From Actinosynnema pretiosum (GTDB lineage: Bacteria > Actinomycetota > Actinomycetes > Mycobacteriales > Pseudonocardiaceae), in NCBI RefSeq assembly GCF_024171695.1, contig NZ_JAMTCF010000022.1, positions 82,377-146,376 on the forward strand: DNA of 64,000 bases, in the 5' to 3' direction. Positions 26,104 to 34,257 of the stretch are shown one piece after another (within the stretch, counting starts at the first letter, position 1; each line of letters opens with the position of its first letter). Below the pieces are notes generated by a model. The model made no database searches. It saw nothing but the letters and a program-made list of their open reading frames with translations, and had not been told where the DNA came from. The position numbers and the translations under genes are program-made.

Positions 26104-27191
26104 GGCGCGAGCGGCTGTTCGACGTCGGCGCGGTCGCGCTCGCGGCGCTGGACGTGTGGATCACCACCGACTGGGACGGCCCCGACGGGACCGTGCTCGC
26201 GTGCGTGGCGGTGCTCGGCCTGCTCGCCAGGCACCGGCGCCCGGTCCTGGTGCTCGTGCTGACCCTGCCCGCCCTGTTCGCGTCGAACTCGATCATCGCC
26301 ACCCTGATCGCGCTCTACACCGTCGCCCGGCAGGAGGAGGACCGCCGCCTGCTCGCCGGGTACGTGCTGGCCGTCGCGGTCGGCTACAGCTTCCCCGACC
26401 CGTACGGCCTGTTCGTCGAGGCCGACCTGAGCGCGGCGCTGCTCAGCGCCGTGTACGGCACGATGACCGCCCTCGCGCCCGCGTTCCTCGGGCAGCTCGT
26501 GCGGGCGCGGCACGACCTGTCGCTGCGGCTGTCGGAGATCGAGCGGGCGCGCGAGCACGAGCGGCTGCTGGTGGCCGAGCAGGTGCTGGCCAGGGAGCGG
26601 GCGCAGCTGGCCCGCGAGATGCACGACGTGGTCTCGCACCAGGTCAGCCTGATCGCGGTGCGCGCGGGCGCGTTGCAGGTCAGCACGTCCGACCCGGACG
26701 CGCGGGAGGCGGCGGGCACCATCCGGGGGCTGAGCGTGGACACGCTCGACGAGCTGCGGCACATGGTCGCGCTGCTGCGCGCCTCCGGCTCGCCCTCGAC
26801 CGAGCTGGCCCCGCAGCCCACCCTCGGCGACCTGGAGCGGTTGCTGGCGGGCAGCGGGATCGACGTCTCGCTGGAGGGCGAGCTGCCCGCCGACGCCGCG
26901 CCGGTGGTGCAGCGGGCCATCTACCGCACCGTCCAGGAGGAGCTGACGAACGTGCGCAAGCACGCACCGGGCGCCACCACGTCGGTGCGGATCGAGCGGG
27001 ACGGGCCGGACGTTCTGGTCACCGTGGCGAACACACACGCCACGCGCGTCTCGGTGCCGCTGCCCAGCGCGCGGCACGGCCTGGTCGGGCTGCGGGAGCG
27101 GGCCGAGCTGATCGGCGGCAGCGTCCACAGTGGACCGACCACCGACGGGGGTTACGAGATCCGGCTCCGGCTGCCCTTCACCCGCTCCTGA
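26100..27191 (+). CDS. Membrane sensor histidine kinase, DesK/NarL-partner class (363 aa)
   Basis: The GTG start overlaps the regulator's stop. Four or five hydrophobic segments occupy residues 1-135. A dimerisation helix then carries the phospho-accepting His in REMHDVVSHQVSLIAV near residue 176. The ATPase part has the N-box-like QEELTNVRKHAPGA and the G-box GLVGLRERAELIGG. This is the HisKA_3 class that pairs with NarL-type regulators. The signal is unknown; the lack of a large extracellular loop suggests it senses a membrane or envelope state. The downstream DUF418-like and envelope genes could be targets, which is an inference. Confidence 0.9.
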   Translation: MRRERLFDVGAVALAALDVWITTDWDGPDGTVLACVAVLGLLARHRRPVLVLVLTLPALFASNSIIATLIALYTVARQEEDRRLLAGYVLAVAVGYSFPDPYGLFVEADLSAALLSAVYGTMTALAPAFLGQLVRARHDLSLRLSEIERAREHERLLVAEQVLARERAQLAREMHDVVSHQVSLIAVRAGALQVSTSDPDAREAAGTIRGLSVDTLDELRHMVALLRASGSPSTELAPQPTLGDLERLLAGSGIDVSLEGELPADAAPVVQRAIYRTVQEELTNVRKHAPGATTSVRIERDGPDVLVTVANTHATRVSVPLPSARHGLVGLRERAELIGGSVHSGPTTDGGYEIRLRLPFTRS

Positions 27192-27288
27192 CCCCCGCCG
27201 GGTGGGGGAGGCGGTTCCGGCCGGGTGGCGGCGTTCCCCGGCGTCCCGGCCGATGCGGGCGGGCCGCTCCGGTCGGCAGGCTGGGCCC

Positions 27289-28377
27289 ATGCGGTCGGCG
27301 GAACCCACCGGGGGTGGGCGGTTGGCGGGCGTCGACCTGGCGCGCGGTGCGGCCGTCCTCGGCGTGTTCGCCGCGCACGTGGGACCCGACGGCGGCGTGG
27401 CAGGCTGGGTGGCGCAGCTCGCGCACGGCCGCGCGTCGGCGCTTTTCGCCACCCTGGCCGGGGTCTCGCTCGCGCTCGTCTCCGGCGGGCGCGAACCGGC
27501 GCGCGACGATCAGGCCGCGACGAGGATCGCGCTCCGCGCGGTGATCCTGCTGCTGTTCGGCACCGCGCTGACCGCCTCCGGGACCGCCGCGTCGGTGGTC
27601 CTGGCCTACTACGGGGTGTACTTCCTGCTGGCGCTGCCGTTCCTGCGCCTGCGGGCGCCCGCGCTGGCGGTGGCCGCGGTGGTCGTGGCGCTCGTCGGCC
27701 CGGTGCTGTCGCTTGCGGTGCGCGGCTCGCTCGACACGACCGGCCGGGACCAGCTCGTCACGTCCGGCGACCCGGTGGAGGTGCTCGGCGGCGAGGGCGT
27801 GCTGCGGCTGGTGCTCACCGGGGCGTGCCCGGCCGCGACCTGGATGCCGTTCGTGCTCGCGGGCATGGCGCTGGGCCGCCTGGACCTGACGACCCCCGCG
27901 ATCCGGACCAGGCTGGCGTTCGCGGGGCCCGCGCTGGTGGTGGCGGGCTACGGCGGGTCGTGGCTGGCGCTGGGCGCGGTCGGCGGCGCGGAAGCCTTGG
28001 CGGGCGACGGTCCGGTCGACGGGGACGCGGCGGTCTGGCTGCTCGTGGCCTTCCCGCACAGCGGCACCACGTTCGAGATCACCGGGGCGCTGGGCGTGGC
28101 CGTCACGACGCTGGTGGCGGCGCTGGTCGTCGCCGAGCGGTGGCCGCGCTGGGCGCGTCCGGTCACCACCGCCGGGACGATGCCGCTGACGCTCTGCGTC
28201 CTGCACGTGGCCGCCATCGACGTGACCGGCCTCGCTGCCCGACCCGGTCCCCCGCTGCTCGTGCTGCCGGCATTCGCCGCCGGGGCCTGCGGGTTCGCGC
28301 TGCTGTGGTGCCGCTTCTCCCGGCGCGGCCCGCTGGAGCACCTGCTCCACGCGGCCACGACACGTCCGAAGCCCTGA
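27289..28377 (+). CDS. Multi-span membrane protein, acyltransferase/DUF418-like (362 aa)
   Basis: The ATG at 27289 is preferred. Residues 10-35 (RLAGVDLARGAAVLGVFAAH) match the opening of the heparan-alpha-glucosaminide acetyltransferase-like and DUF418/DUF1624 membrane families, in which the R-D-hydrophobic motif and a following His are typical. About ten membrane segments follow. These proteins are thought to acylate sugars or lipids across the membrane, but the specific reaction here is not readable. The gene follows the kinase by about 100 bases. Confidence 0.75.
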   Translation: MRSAEPTGGGRLAGVDLARGAAVLGVFAAHVGPDGGVAGWVAQLAHGRASALFATLAGVSLALVSGGREPARDDQAATRIALRAVILLLFGTALTASGTAASVVLAYYGVYFLLALPFLRLRAPALAVAAVVVALVGPVLSLAVRGSLDTTGRDQLVTSGDPVEVLGGEGVLRLVLTGACPAATWMPFVLAGMALGRLDLTTPAIRTRLAFAGPALVVAGYGGSWLALGAVGGAEALAGDGPVDGDAAVWLLVAFPHSGTTFEITGALGVAVTTLVAALVVAERWPRWARPVTTAGTMPLTLCVLHVAAIDVTGLAARPGPPLLVLPAFAAGACGFALLWCRFSRRGPLEHLLHAATTRPKP

Positions 28378-28409
28378 CCGCCCACGTCCGTCCACAGAGG
28401 AGAGACACC

Positions 28410-29159
28410 ATGTTCAAGCGGATGCTCAGCGCCTGGGGCGTCGGCGGCCCGACCGCCGAGACCACGCTCACCTCCCCGCACACCACCCCCGGCCAGGTGC
28501 TCTCCGGCGAGGTGCGCCTGCGGGGCGGGGTCTTCGACGCCGAGGTCGCCCAGCTCGTGCTGTCGCTGGTCGTCGCCACCGGGAACGAGGACGTGGAACT
28601 GGTCCGCGTCATCGCCCGGCAGGGGCTCGCGGTGCCCGCCGGGAGCGTGCTGCCGGTCCACTTCCAGCTCAGGACACCCTGGGAGACACCGATCACCGCC
28701 CTCGGCGGCGCACCGCTGCCGGGCGTCTCGGTGGGCGTGCGCACCGAGGTCGTGCTGGACGGCCCACCCGGCAGGGTCGACCGCCGCGTGGTGCTCACCG
28801 GCCCCGCGCCATCGCAGGAGAGGGTCCTGGACGCGTTCGACTACCTGGGCTTCCGCTTCCAGGGCACCGGCGTCGGGCAGGCGCCGGGCGCGCTGCGGGA
28901 ACCGGCGCTCCGGGACCCCGCGCTGCACCAGGAGTTCCGGTTCCTCCCGCCCTCGCGGTTCGCGGGCGTGGTCGACGAGATCGCCCTCACCCTCGTCGCG
29001 GACGCGGACGGCCTGCTCGTGCTCATCGGAGCGGACCAGCGGCGCACCGGGCGCTTCCGGGTCTCCCCCGAGGCCGCCGGGACGACCGACTGGAACTCCC
29101 TGGTGGAGCTGTGGGCGGCGCAGGCCGTGCCGAGCGGTCGCGGTGCGGGCCCGAGGTGA
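28410..29159 (+). CDS. spo0M: Spo0M-like (SpoOM family) protein (249 aa)
   Basis: AGAGGAGAG lies just before the ATG. The product begins MFKRMLSAWGVGGPTAETTL and has the arrestin-like Spo0M pattern: a VLSGEVRLRGG strand near residue 30, a VVATGNEDVELVRV strand near 55, an LPVHFQLRTPWETPIT turn near 85, and a C-terminal domain with PSRFAGVVDEIALTLVADAD. Spo0M proteins affect sporulation and cell shape in Bacillus and have actinobacterial homologues. It is cytosolic, with no signal peptide. It overlaps the antiporter gene by GTGA, so it belongs to the envelope operon. Confidence 0.85.
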   Translation: MFKRMLSAWGVGGPTAETTLTSPHTTPGQVLSGEVRLRGGVFDAEVAQLVLSLVVATGNEDVELVRVIARQGLAVPAGSVLPVHFQLRTPWETPITALGGAPLPGVSVGVRTEVVLDGPPGRVDRRVVLTGPAPSQERVLDAFDYLGFRFQGTGVGQAPGALREPALRDPALHQEFRFLPPSRFAGVVDEIALTLVADADGLLVLIGADQRRTGRFRVSPEAAGTTDWNSLVELWAAQAVPSGRGAGPR

Positions 29160-30454
29160 ACTCCTTCCTGCTCGCCGCCGCGATCGCGATGCTCGTCCGG
29201 TCGCTGGCGGCCTCCCGGCTGGACCGCTGGAACCTCGGCGCCCCGGTCGTGCTGGTGCTGGCCGGTGTCGCGGTCGGTCTGCTCAGCGACACCTCCATCG
29301 ACGCCGCGCTCAACACCGAGGCGGTGCAGCACGCGGCCGAGATCGTCCTCGCCGTGCTGCTCTTCGTCGACGCCACGGAGGTGCGCGCGGGCCGGTTGTG
29401 GGGCGCCTACCCCGGTCCGGTCGCCAGGGTGCTGCTCGTCGCGATGCCGCTGAGCCTGGCGCTGGCCGCCGGGTTGGGCTGGCTGCTGTTCCCCGGCCTG
29501 CCGTGGTCGGTGCTGCTGCTGATCGCGTGCGTGACCGTGCCGACCGACTTCGCCCCGGCCGAGCGGCTGGTGCGCGACCCGGCGCTGTCGGCGCGGGTGC
29601 GCGGCGTGCTGAACGTGGAGAGCGGCTACAACGACGGGATCATCTCCCCGCTGTTCCTGTTCGGCCTGATCATGGCCGGGGACCACACCCAGCGGCAGTC
29701 CCCGCTCGACGCGCTGGCCACGGCGCTGCCGTTCGCGGTCAAGGCGGTCCTCGCGGGCATCGCGCTCGGCTCCCTGCTGGCGTGGCTGCTCGACCTGGCG
29801 CACCAGGCCGGGTGGCTGACGGCCCGCTCCGGGCGGGTGGCGGTGCTGCTGGTGCCCCTGCTGGCGTACACGGCGACCGTCGCGGTCGACGGCAACGGGT
29901 TCGTGGCGTCCTTCGTCTGCGGCATCGCCTTCCGCTACGTGCACCGGCTGCGCAAGGCCCGCCGGGTCCGCGACGGGCTCGCCGACCACGCCGAGATCCG
30001 GCAGGACGCGCTGTCCAGGGACCTGGGCCTGCTGGAGGAGGTCACCGCGCTGCTGACCATGTCGATGTGGTTCGTGGTCGGCATCACGGCCGTGTTCGTG
30101 TTCTCGTTCGGCGTGCCCTGGCGGGCGATCCTGCTCTGCGCGGCGGTGCTGACGGTGGTCCGCCTCGTCCCGGTGCTGATCTCCTTGCTGGGCACCGGGT
30201 TGTCCGTGCGCGAGCGGGTGCTCGTGGGCGCGCTGGGGCCGCGCGGGACGACGACGGTCGTGTTCGGGCTGCTGGCGTTCAACCGGCTGCCGGACGGGGA
30301 GGTCGCGGGCAGCGTCATGACCGTCATGGTGACCTGCGTGCTCGGGAGCGTGCTGCTGCACGGGATGGGCGGCGGACCGCTGGTGCGGGCGCTGACCGGA
30401 GCGGGGCGGCGGGGGCCGGAGCAGCCGGTCAGCGGGGCGCTGCCAGCCGGGTGA
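29156..30454 (+). CDS. Cation:proton antiporter, CPA1/NhaP type (432 aa)
   Basis: About twelve membrane segments are visible. The ion-binding region reads TVPTDFAPAERLV near residue 136, and VLNVESGYNDGIISPLF near residue 158 carries the Asn-Asp pair expected in CPA1 exchangers. VGALGPRGTTTVVFGLLAF near residue 361 is the last conserved segment. It exchanges Na+ or K+ for H+ across the membrane. The GTG start is coupled to the Spo0M-like gene. It lacks the long cytosolic tail of some NhaP relatives. Confidence 0.88.
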   Translation: MNSFLLAAAIAMLVRSLAASRLDRWNLGAPVVLVLAGVAVGLLSDTSIDAALNTEAVQHAAEIVLAVLLFVDATEVRAGRLWGAYPGPVARVLLVAMPLSLALAAGLGWLLFPGLPWSVLLLIACVTVPTDFAPAERLVRDPALSARVRGVLNVESGYNDGIISPLFLFGLIMAGDHTQRQSPLDALATALPFAVKAVLAGIALGSLLAWLLDLAHQAGWLTARSGRVAVLLVPLLAYTATVAVDGNGFVASFVCGIAFRYVHRLRKARRVRDGLADHAEIRQDALSRDLGLLEEVTALLTMSMWFVVGITAVFVFSFGVPWRAILLCAAVLTVVRLVPVLISLLGTGLSVRERVLVGALGPRGTTTVVFGLLAFNRLPDGEVAGSVMTVMVTCVLGSVLLHGMGGGPLVRALTGAGRRGPEQPVSGALPAG

Positions 30455-30520
30455 CGGGCTCCCGCCGCGCCCCGCGCGCGGCAGGATCGTCCGGGCGGTC
30501 CGACCAGGGACCGGATCTGG

Positions 30521-31822
30521 ATGGTGCGCGTGCTCAACCCGTTGGACCTGTCCCTGTTGACCGGACCGATCCCCGTCACGGCAACGGCCGCCGCCGTGCT
30601 CGCGCTCGCGCGCCTGGCGTTCCGGCGGGAGCGGACGTGGTGGACCAGGGCGCTGCCCATCGTGGTCGTCGCGTGCGCGGCGCTGGTGCTGGGCGCGGTC
30701 CACGCAATCGACCACGTGTGGCGGCCGTGGCCGGAACCGCTGCCGGGCGTCGTGGTGGCGTGGGTGGGCGCGGCCCTGCTCGCCGTGGGCTTGACGACAG
30801 CGCGGTGGCGCGCCTCGCGAGGGCGCGCGGTCGACGTGGCGCTGGTGCTGGTGGTGCTGCTGGGCGCGGGCCTGGGGGTGAACGGGCACTTCGGCTTCTA
30901 CCCCACCACTCGCGCGGTCCTGGAGGTGCTCGTGAACGACCGGGTCGACCTGGCCGAGGCCGCCACGCCGACGACGAGCGTGCTGGAGGTCCCCGAGGGC
31001 GCCCGGCTCGCGGACGTCTGGCGCAGGCCCGAGAACCTGCCCGAGCGCGGCACGGTGTCCGAGGCGGTGATCCCCGGCGGGTTCGCGGCCAGGCCCGCGT
31101 GGATCTACCTGCCGCCCGCCTACGCCGCGTCCCCGCGCCCGAGGCTCCCGGTCGTGGTGCTGCTCGCGGGACAACCGGGCTCGCCGCGCGACTGGTTCGA
31201 CGCGGGCAGGCTCACCGAGCACCTGGACGCGTTCGCGCGGGCGCACGACGGGCTGGCGCCGGTCGTGGTGGTGGCCGACCAGCTCGGCGCGCGGACGGCG
31301 AACCCGCTGTGCCTGGACTCGCGGCTGGGGCGGTCGGAGACGTACCTGGCGCGCGAGGTGCCCGCGTGGGTCAAGCAGCGGTTGACCGTGGACGAGCGGC
31401 GCGAGGCGTGGACGATCGCGGGCGCGTCCCAGGGCGGCACGTGCGCGCTCCAGCTCGCGGTGCGCGCGCCGGAGGTGTACGGGAGCTTCGTCGACCTCGC
31501 CGGGCAGCGCGAGCCCACGCTCGGCTCCCGCGCCGAGACGGTCGAGGCCGCGTTCGGCGGCGACGAGGCGGCGTTCACCCGCGTCAACCCGCTGGACGTC
31601 CTCGCACGGCAACGGTTCCCGGACACGGCGGGCGTGCTCGTCGTCGGCCGCGAGGACAGCGCTTACCGGCAGGCCAGCGCCGACGTGCTCGCGGCCTGCC
31701 GCGCGGCCGGGATGGACGTGCGGCGGGAGGAGCGGCCGGGCGGGCACGACTGGAACGTCTGGCGCTCCGGCCTGCGCGACTCGCTGCCGTGGCTGGCCGC
31801 GCGGACGGGACTGGTCCGGTGA
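30521..31822 (+). CDS. Membrane-anchored alpha/beta-hydrolase esterase (433 aa)
   Basis: Three or four hydrophobic segments occupy residues 1-130, followed by an extracytoplasmic alpha/beta-hydrolase of the Ag85/enterochelin-esterase type. The nucleophile elbow is WTIAGASQGGTCALQL near residue 305, with the Ser in GASQGG. A late ERPGGHDWNVWRSGLRD provides the catalytic His. The gene overlaps the aminoacyl-lipid synthase gene by GTGA. In Pseudomonas, Enterococcus and Corynebacterium, an esterase next to an MprF-like gene hydrolyses the aminoacyl lipid, so the same role is likely here. This is an inference. Confidence 0.8.
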   Translation: MVRVLNPLDLSLLTGPIPVTATAAAVLALARLAFRRERTWWTRALPIVVVACAALVLGAVHAIDHVWRPWPEPLPGVVVAWVGAALLAVGLTTARWRASRGRAVDVALVLVVLLGAGLGVNGHFGFYPTTRAVLEVLVNDRVDLAEAATPTTSVLEVPEGARLADVWRRPENLPERGTVSEAVIPGGFAARPAWIYLPPAYAASPRPRLPVVVLLAGQPGSPRDWFDAGRLTEHLDAFARAHDGLAPVVVVADQLGARTANPLCLDSRLGRSETYLAREVPAWVKQRLTVDERREAWTIAGASQGGTCALQLAVRAPEVYGSFVDLAGQREPTLGSRAETVEAAFGGDEAAFTRVNPLDVLARQRFPDTAGVLVVGREDSAYRQASADVLAACRAAGMDVRREERPGGHDWNVWRSGLRDSLPWLAARTGLVR

Positions 31823-34257
31823 GCGCGCGGCGGCTCCTCCGCTTCGTGCAGGCCGCTCCGGTGACGTGCGTCTTCCTGGTGGCGCTCTGGACGCTCGGGG
31901 CGCTGACCGGCGCGACGCACGGCCCGGACGAGAACCTCCTGGCCCGCTTCGGCTTCAGCACCACCAGTCCACTGTGGACCTCGGTCACCTCCGCGCTGTG
32001 GGCGGGCGACCTGACCGGGTACCTGGCGTCCACGGTGCTGCTGCTGGTGTTCGGCTCGCTGGCCGAGCGCGAGCTGGGCGGGCTGCGCACGGCCGGGATC
32101 TTCCTCGGCTCGCACGTGCTCGGCGTGCTGCTGACCAGGCAGCTGCTGCTGCTCGAACTGGGCGTGGAGTGGTCCTGGTTCGACTCGCTCACCGAGGAGT
32201 TCGCGGCCACCCCCTCGATCGGCGGCGTCGGTCTGGCGCTGGCGCTGACGTTCCGGATGCCCCGGCTGTGGCGTCGGCGGGTGCGGTTGTCCACGCTGGT
32301 GTCGGTGGCGGTGCTGGCCCTGTACTCCGGGTGGCTGGAGGACCTGCTGCGGGTGAGCGGGGCCTTGGCGGGGCTGCTGATCGGGGCGCTGTGCCTGCGG
32401 GAACGGGCCGCCGGGCAAGCGGCCCGCACGCGCGCGGAGACTCGGGTCCTCGTGGCGCTGCTGGTGGCCGCCTCCGCGCTGGGGCCGGTGGTGGCGCTGC
32501 TCTCGCCGTTCCCCCACGGACCGCTGTCCTGGTACTCCGACGTCGTGGCGCTCGCGCAGCCGACCCCGGACGAGGTCGTGGCGGCGTGCGCCTGGGACGG
32601 CGAGCAGGCCTGCCGGACGGCGCGCGTCCAGCTGTCGTACGGGCGGTTCCCCGCGCTGGTGATGTCGCTGCTGCCCGCGTTGCTGCTGCTGGTGCTCGCG
32701 GAGGGCTTGCGGCGCGGGCGGCGGTTCGCGTGGCGGGCGGCGCTGGTGTGCGAGTCGGCGCACGCGGCGATCATCGGCTGGCACGTGCTGGACGACGCGC
32801 GCGTCCCGGAGGTGGACCGGTTCGAGCTGGTCTTCTCCTACGGCGTCCCGGTTCTGGGGCCGGTGGCGGTCGTGCTGGTGCTGCTCGCGACCCGGACGTG
32901 CTTCACCGCGCGGCTGCCCGATCGCGCGGCGCGCGGGCTGCGGCGGGCGGTGCTGGGCAGCGGGATGGCGCTGTCGGCGCTGTACGTGCTGGGCGGTTTC
33001 CTGGTGCGCGAGCGGTTCACGCCGTCACCGGGGTTGGGCGGGCTGCTCGCGGACCTGCCGACGCGCTTCCTGCCGCCGGGGTACCTGTCGGGGCTGGTGG
33101 AGGCGCGGTTCACCCCGGACGGTTTTGTTGCCACGGCGCTGTTCGAGCACGTGGGCGTGGTGTTCTGGCTGGTCGTGCTGGCGGGGTCGCTGACGGCGTC
33201 CTGGCGGACGTGGCCGGTGGTGGACGAGTGGGACGGCGCGCACGCGCGGGAGCTGCTGCGCAGGCACGGCGGGTCGTCGCTGTCGCACCTGACGACGTGG
33301 AGCGGGAACCGGTACTGGTTCAGCCGGGACCGGCAGACGGTGATCGCCTACCGGGTGGTGGCGACGGTCGCGCTGACCGTGGGCGACCCGATCGGACCGG
33401 CGGGGGCGGGGGCGGTGCGCGACTTCGCGGCCTTCTGCCAGGACAACGGGTGGACGCCGTGCCTGTACAGCGTCGGCACGGGGACCAGGGACGCCGCGCG
33501 GGAGCTGGGCTGGTCCTCGGTGCAGGTGGCCGAGGACGCGGTGGTGGAGCTGGGTTCGCTGAGCTTCACCGGCAAGAAGTGGCAGGACGTGCGCACGGCG
33601 CTGAACAAGGCGGACCGGGCCGGGATCACCGCCGAGTGGTGCGAGTTCACCGACCTGCCGCCGGGGATCACCGACCAGATCCGGTCGATCTCGGCGCAGT
33701 GGTTGTCGGACAAGGGCTTGCCGGAGCTGGGCTTCACCCTGGGCGGCGTGGCGGAGCTGGCGGGCGAGGGCGTGCGCTGCCTGATCGCGGTCGACCAGGA
33801 CCGCACCGTGCACGGCGTCACGAGCTGGCTGCCGGTGCGCGCCGCGAACGGCGAGGTCGTCGGCTGGACCCTGGACTTCACCCGCCGCCGCGCCCAGGGC
33901 TTCCGGGGGACCTCGGAGTTCCTGATCGCCTCGGCCGCGCTGCGGGCGCAGGAGGAGGGCGCGCGCTTCCTGAGCCTGTCCGGCGCCCCGCTGGCCCGCC
34001 TGGACCGGGGCGAGCGCCCACGCGCGTCCCAACGCCTGCTGGACCTGGCGGGCCGGGCCCTGGAACCGGTGTACGGCTTCCGCTCGCTGTTCGCGTTCAA
34101 GTCGAAGTTCCAACCGGTCTACCGCCCGCTGTTCATGACCTACCCGGACCCTGCGGCCCTGCCGACCATCGCGAACGCCGTCAGCCGCGCCTACCTGCCC
34201 CGGTTGAGCGGGCGGCAGGTGGTGCGGTTGGCGGTGGCGATGGTCAGGCGCGGGTGA
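31819..34257 (+). CDS. MprF-like aminoacyl-lipid synthase with rhomboid-like membrane part (812 aa)
   Basis: The C-terminal DUF2156 catalytic domain starts near residue 480 (LLRRHGGSSLSHLTTWSGNR) and has the blocks YRVVATVALTVGDPIGPAG, FTGKKWQDVRTALNKADRAG and GWTLDFTRRRAQGFRGTSEF seen in MprF and LysX-type enzymes that load an amino acid from tRNA onto a lipid. The N-terminal half has about a dozen membrane segments. The first six (SLAERELGGLRTAGIFLGSH) look like a rhomboid fold without the catalytic His, and are not the usual MprF flippase. The gene ends 14 bases inside the convergent regulator gene. Aminoacyl lipids lower surface charge and protect against cationic peptides. Confidence 0.85.
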   Translation: MSARRLLRFVQAAPVTCVFLVALWTLGALTGATHGPDENLLARFGFSTTSPLWTSVTSALWAGDLTGYLASTVLLLVFGSLAERELGGLRTAGIFLGSHVLGVLLTRQLLLLELGVEWSWFDSLTEEFAATPSIGGVGLALALTFRMPRLWRRRVRLSTLVSVAVLALYSGWLEDLLRVSGALAGLLIGALCLRERAAGQAARTRAETRVLVALLVAASALGPVVALLSPFPHGPLSWYSDVVALAQPTPDEVVAACAWDGEQACRTARVQLSYGRFPALVMSLLPALLLLVLAEGLRRGRRFAWRAALVCESAHAAIIGWHVLDDARVPEVDRFELVFSYGVPVLGPVAVVLVLLATRTCFTARLPDRAARGLRRAVLGSGMALSALYVLGGFLVRERFTPSPGLGGLLADLPTRFLPPGYLSGLVEARFTPDGFVATALFEHVGVVFWLVVLAGSLTASWRTWPVVDEWDGAHARELLRRHGGSSLSHLTTWSGNRYWFSRDRQTVIAYRVVATVALTVGDPIGPAGAGAVRDFAAFCQDNGWTPCLYSVGTGTRDAARELGWSSVQVAEDAVVELGSLSFTGKKWQDVRTALNKADRAGITAEWCEFTDLPPGITDQIRSISAQWLSDKGLPELGFTLGGVAELAGEGVRCLIAVDQDRTVHGVTSWLPVRAANGEVVGWTLDFTRRRAQGFRGTSEFLIASAALRAQEEGARFLSLSGAPLARLDRGERPRASQRLLDLAGRALEPVYGFRSLFAFKSKFQPVYRPLFMTYPDPAALPTIANAVSRAYLPRLSGRQVVRLAVAMVRRG

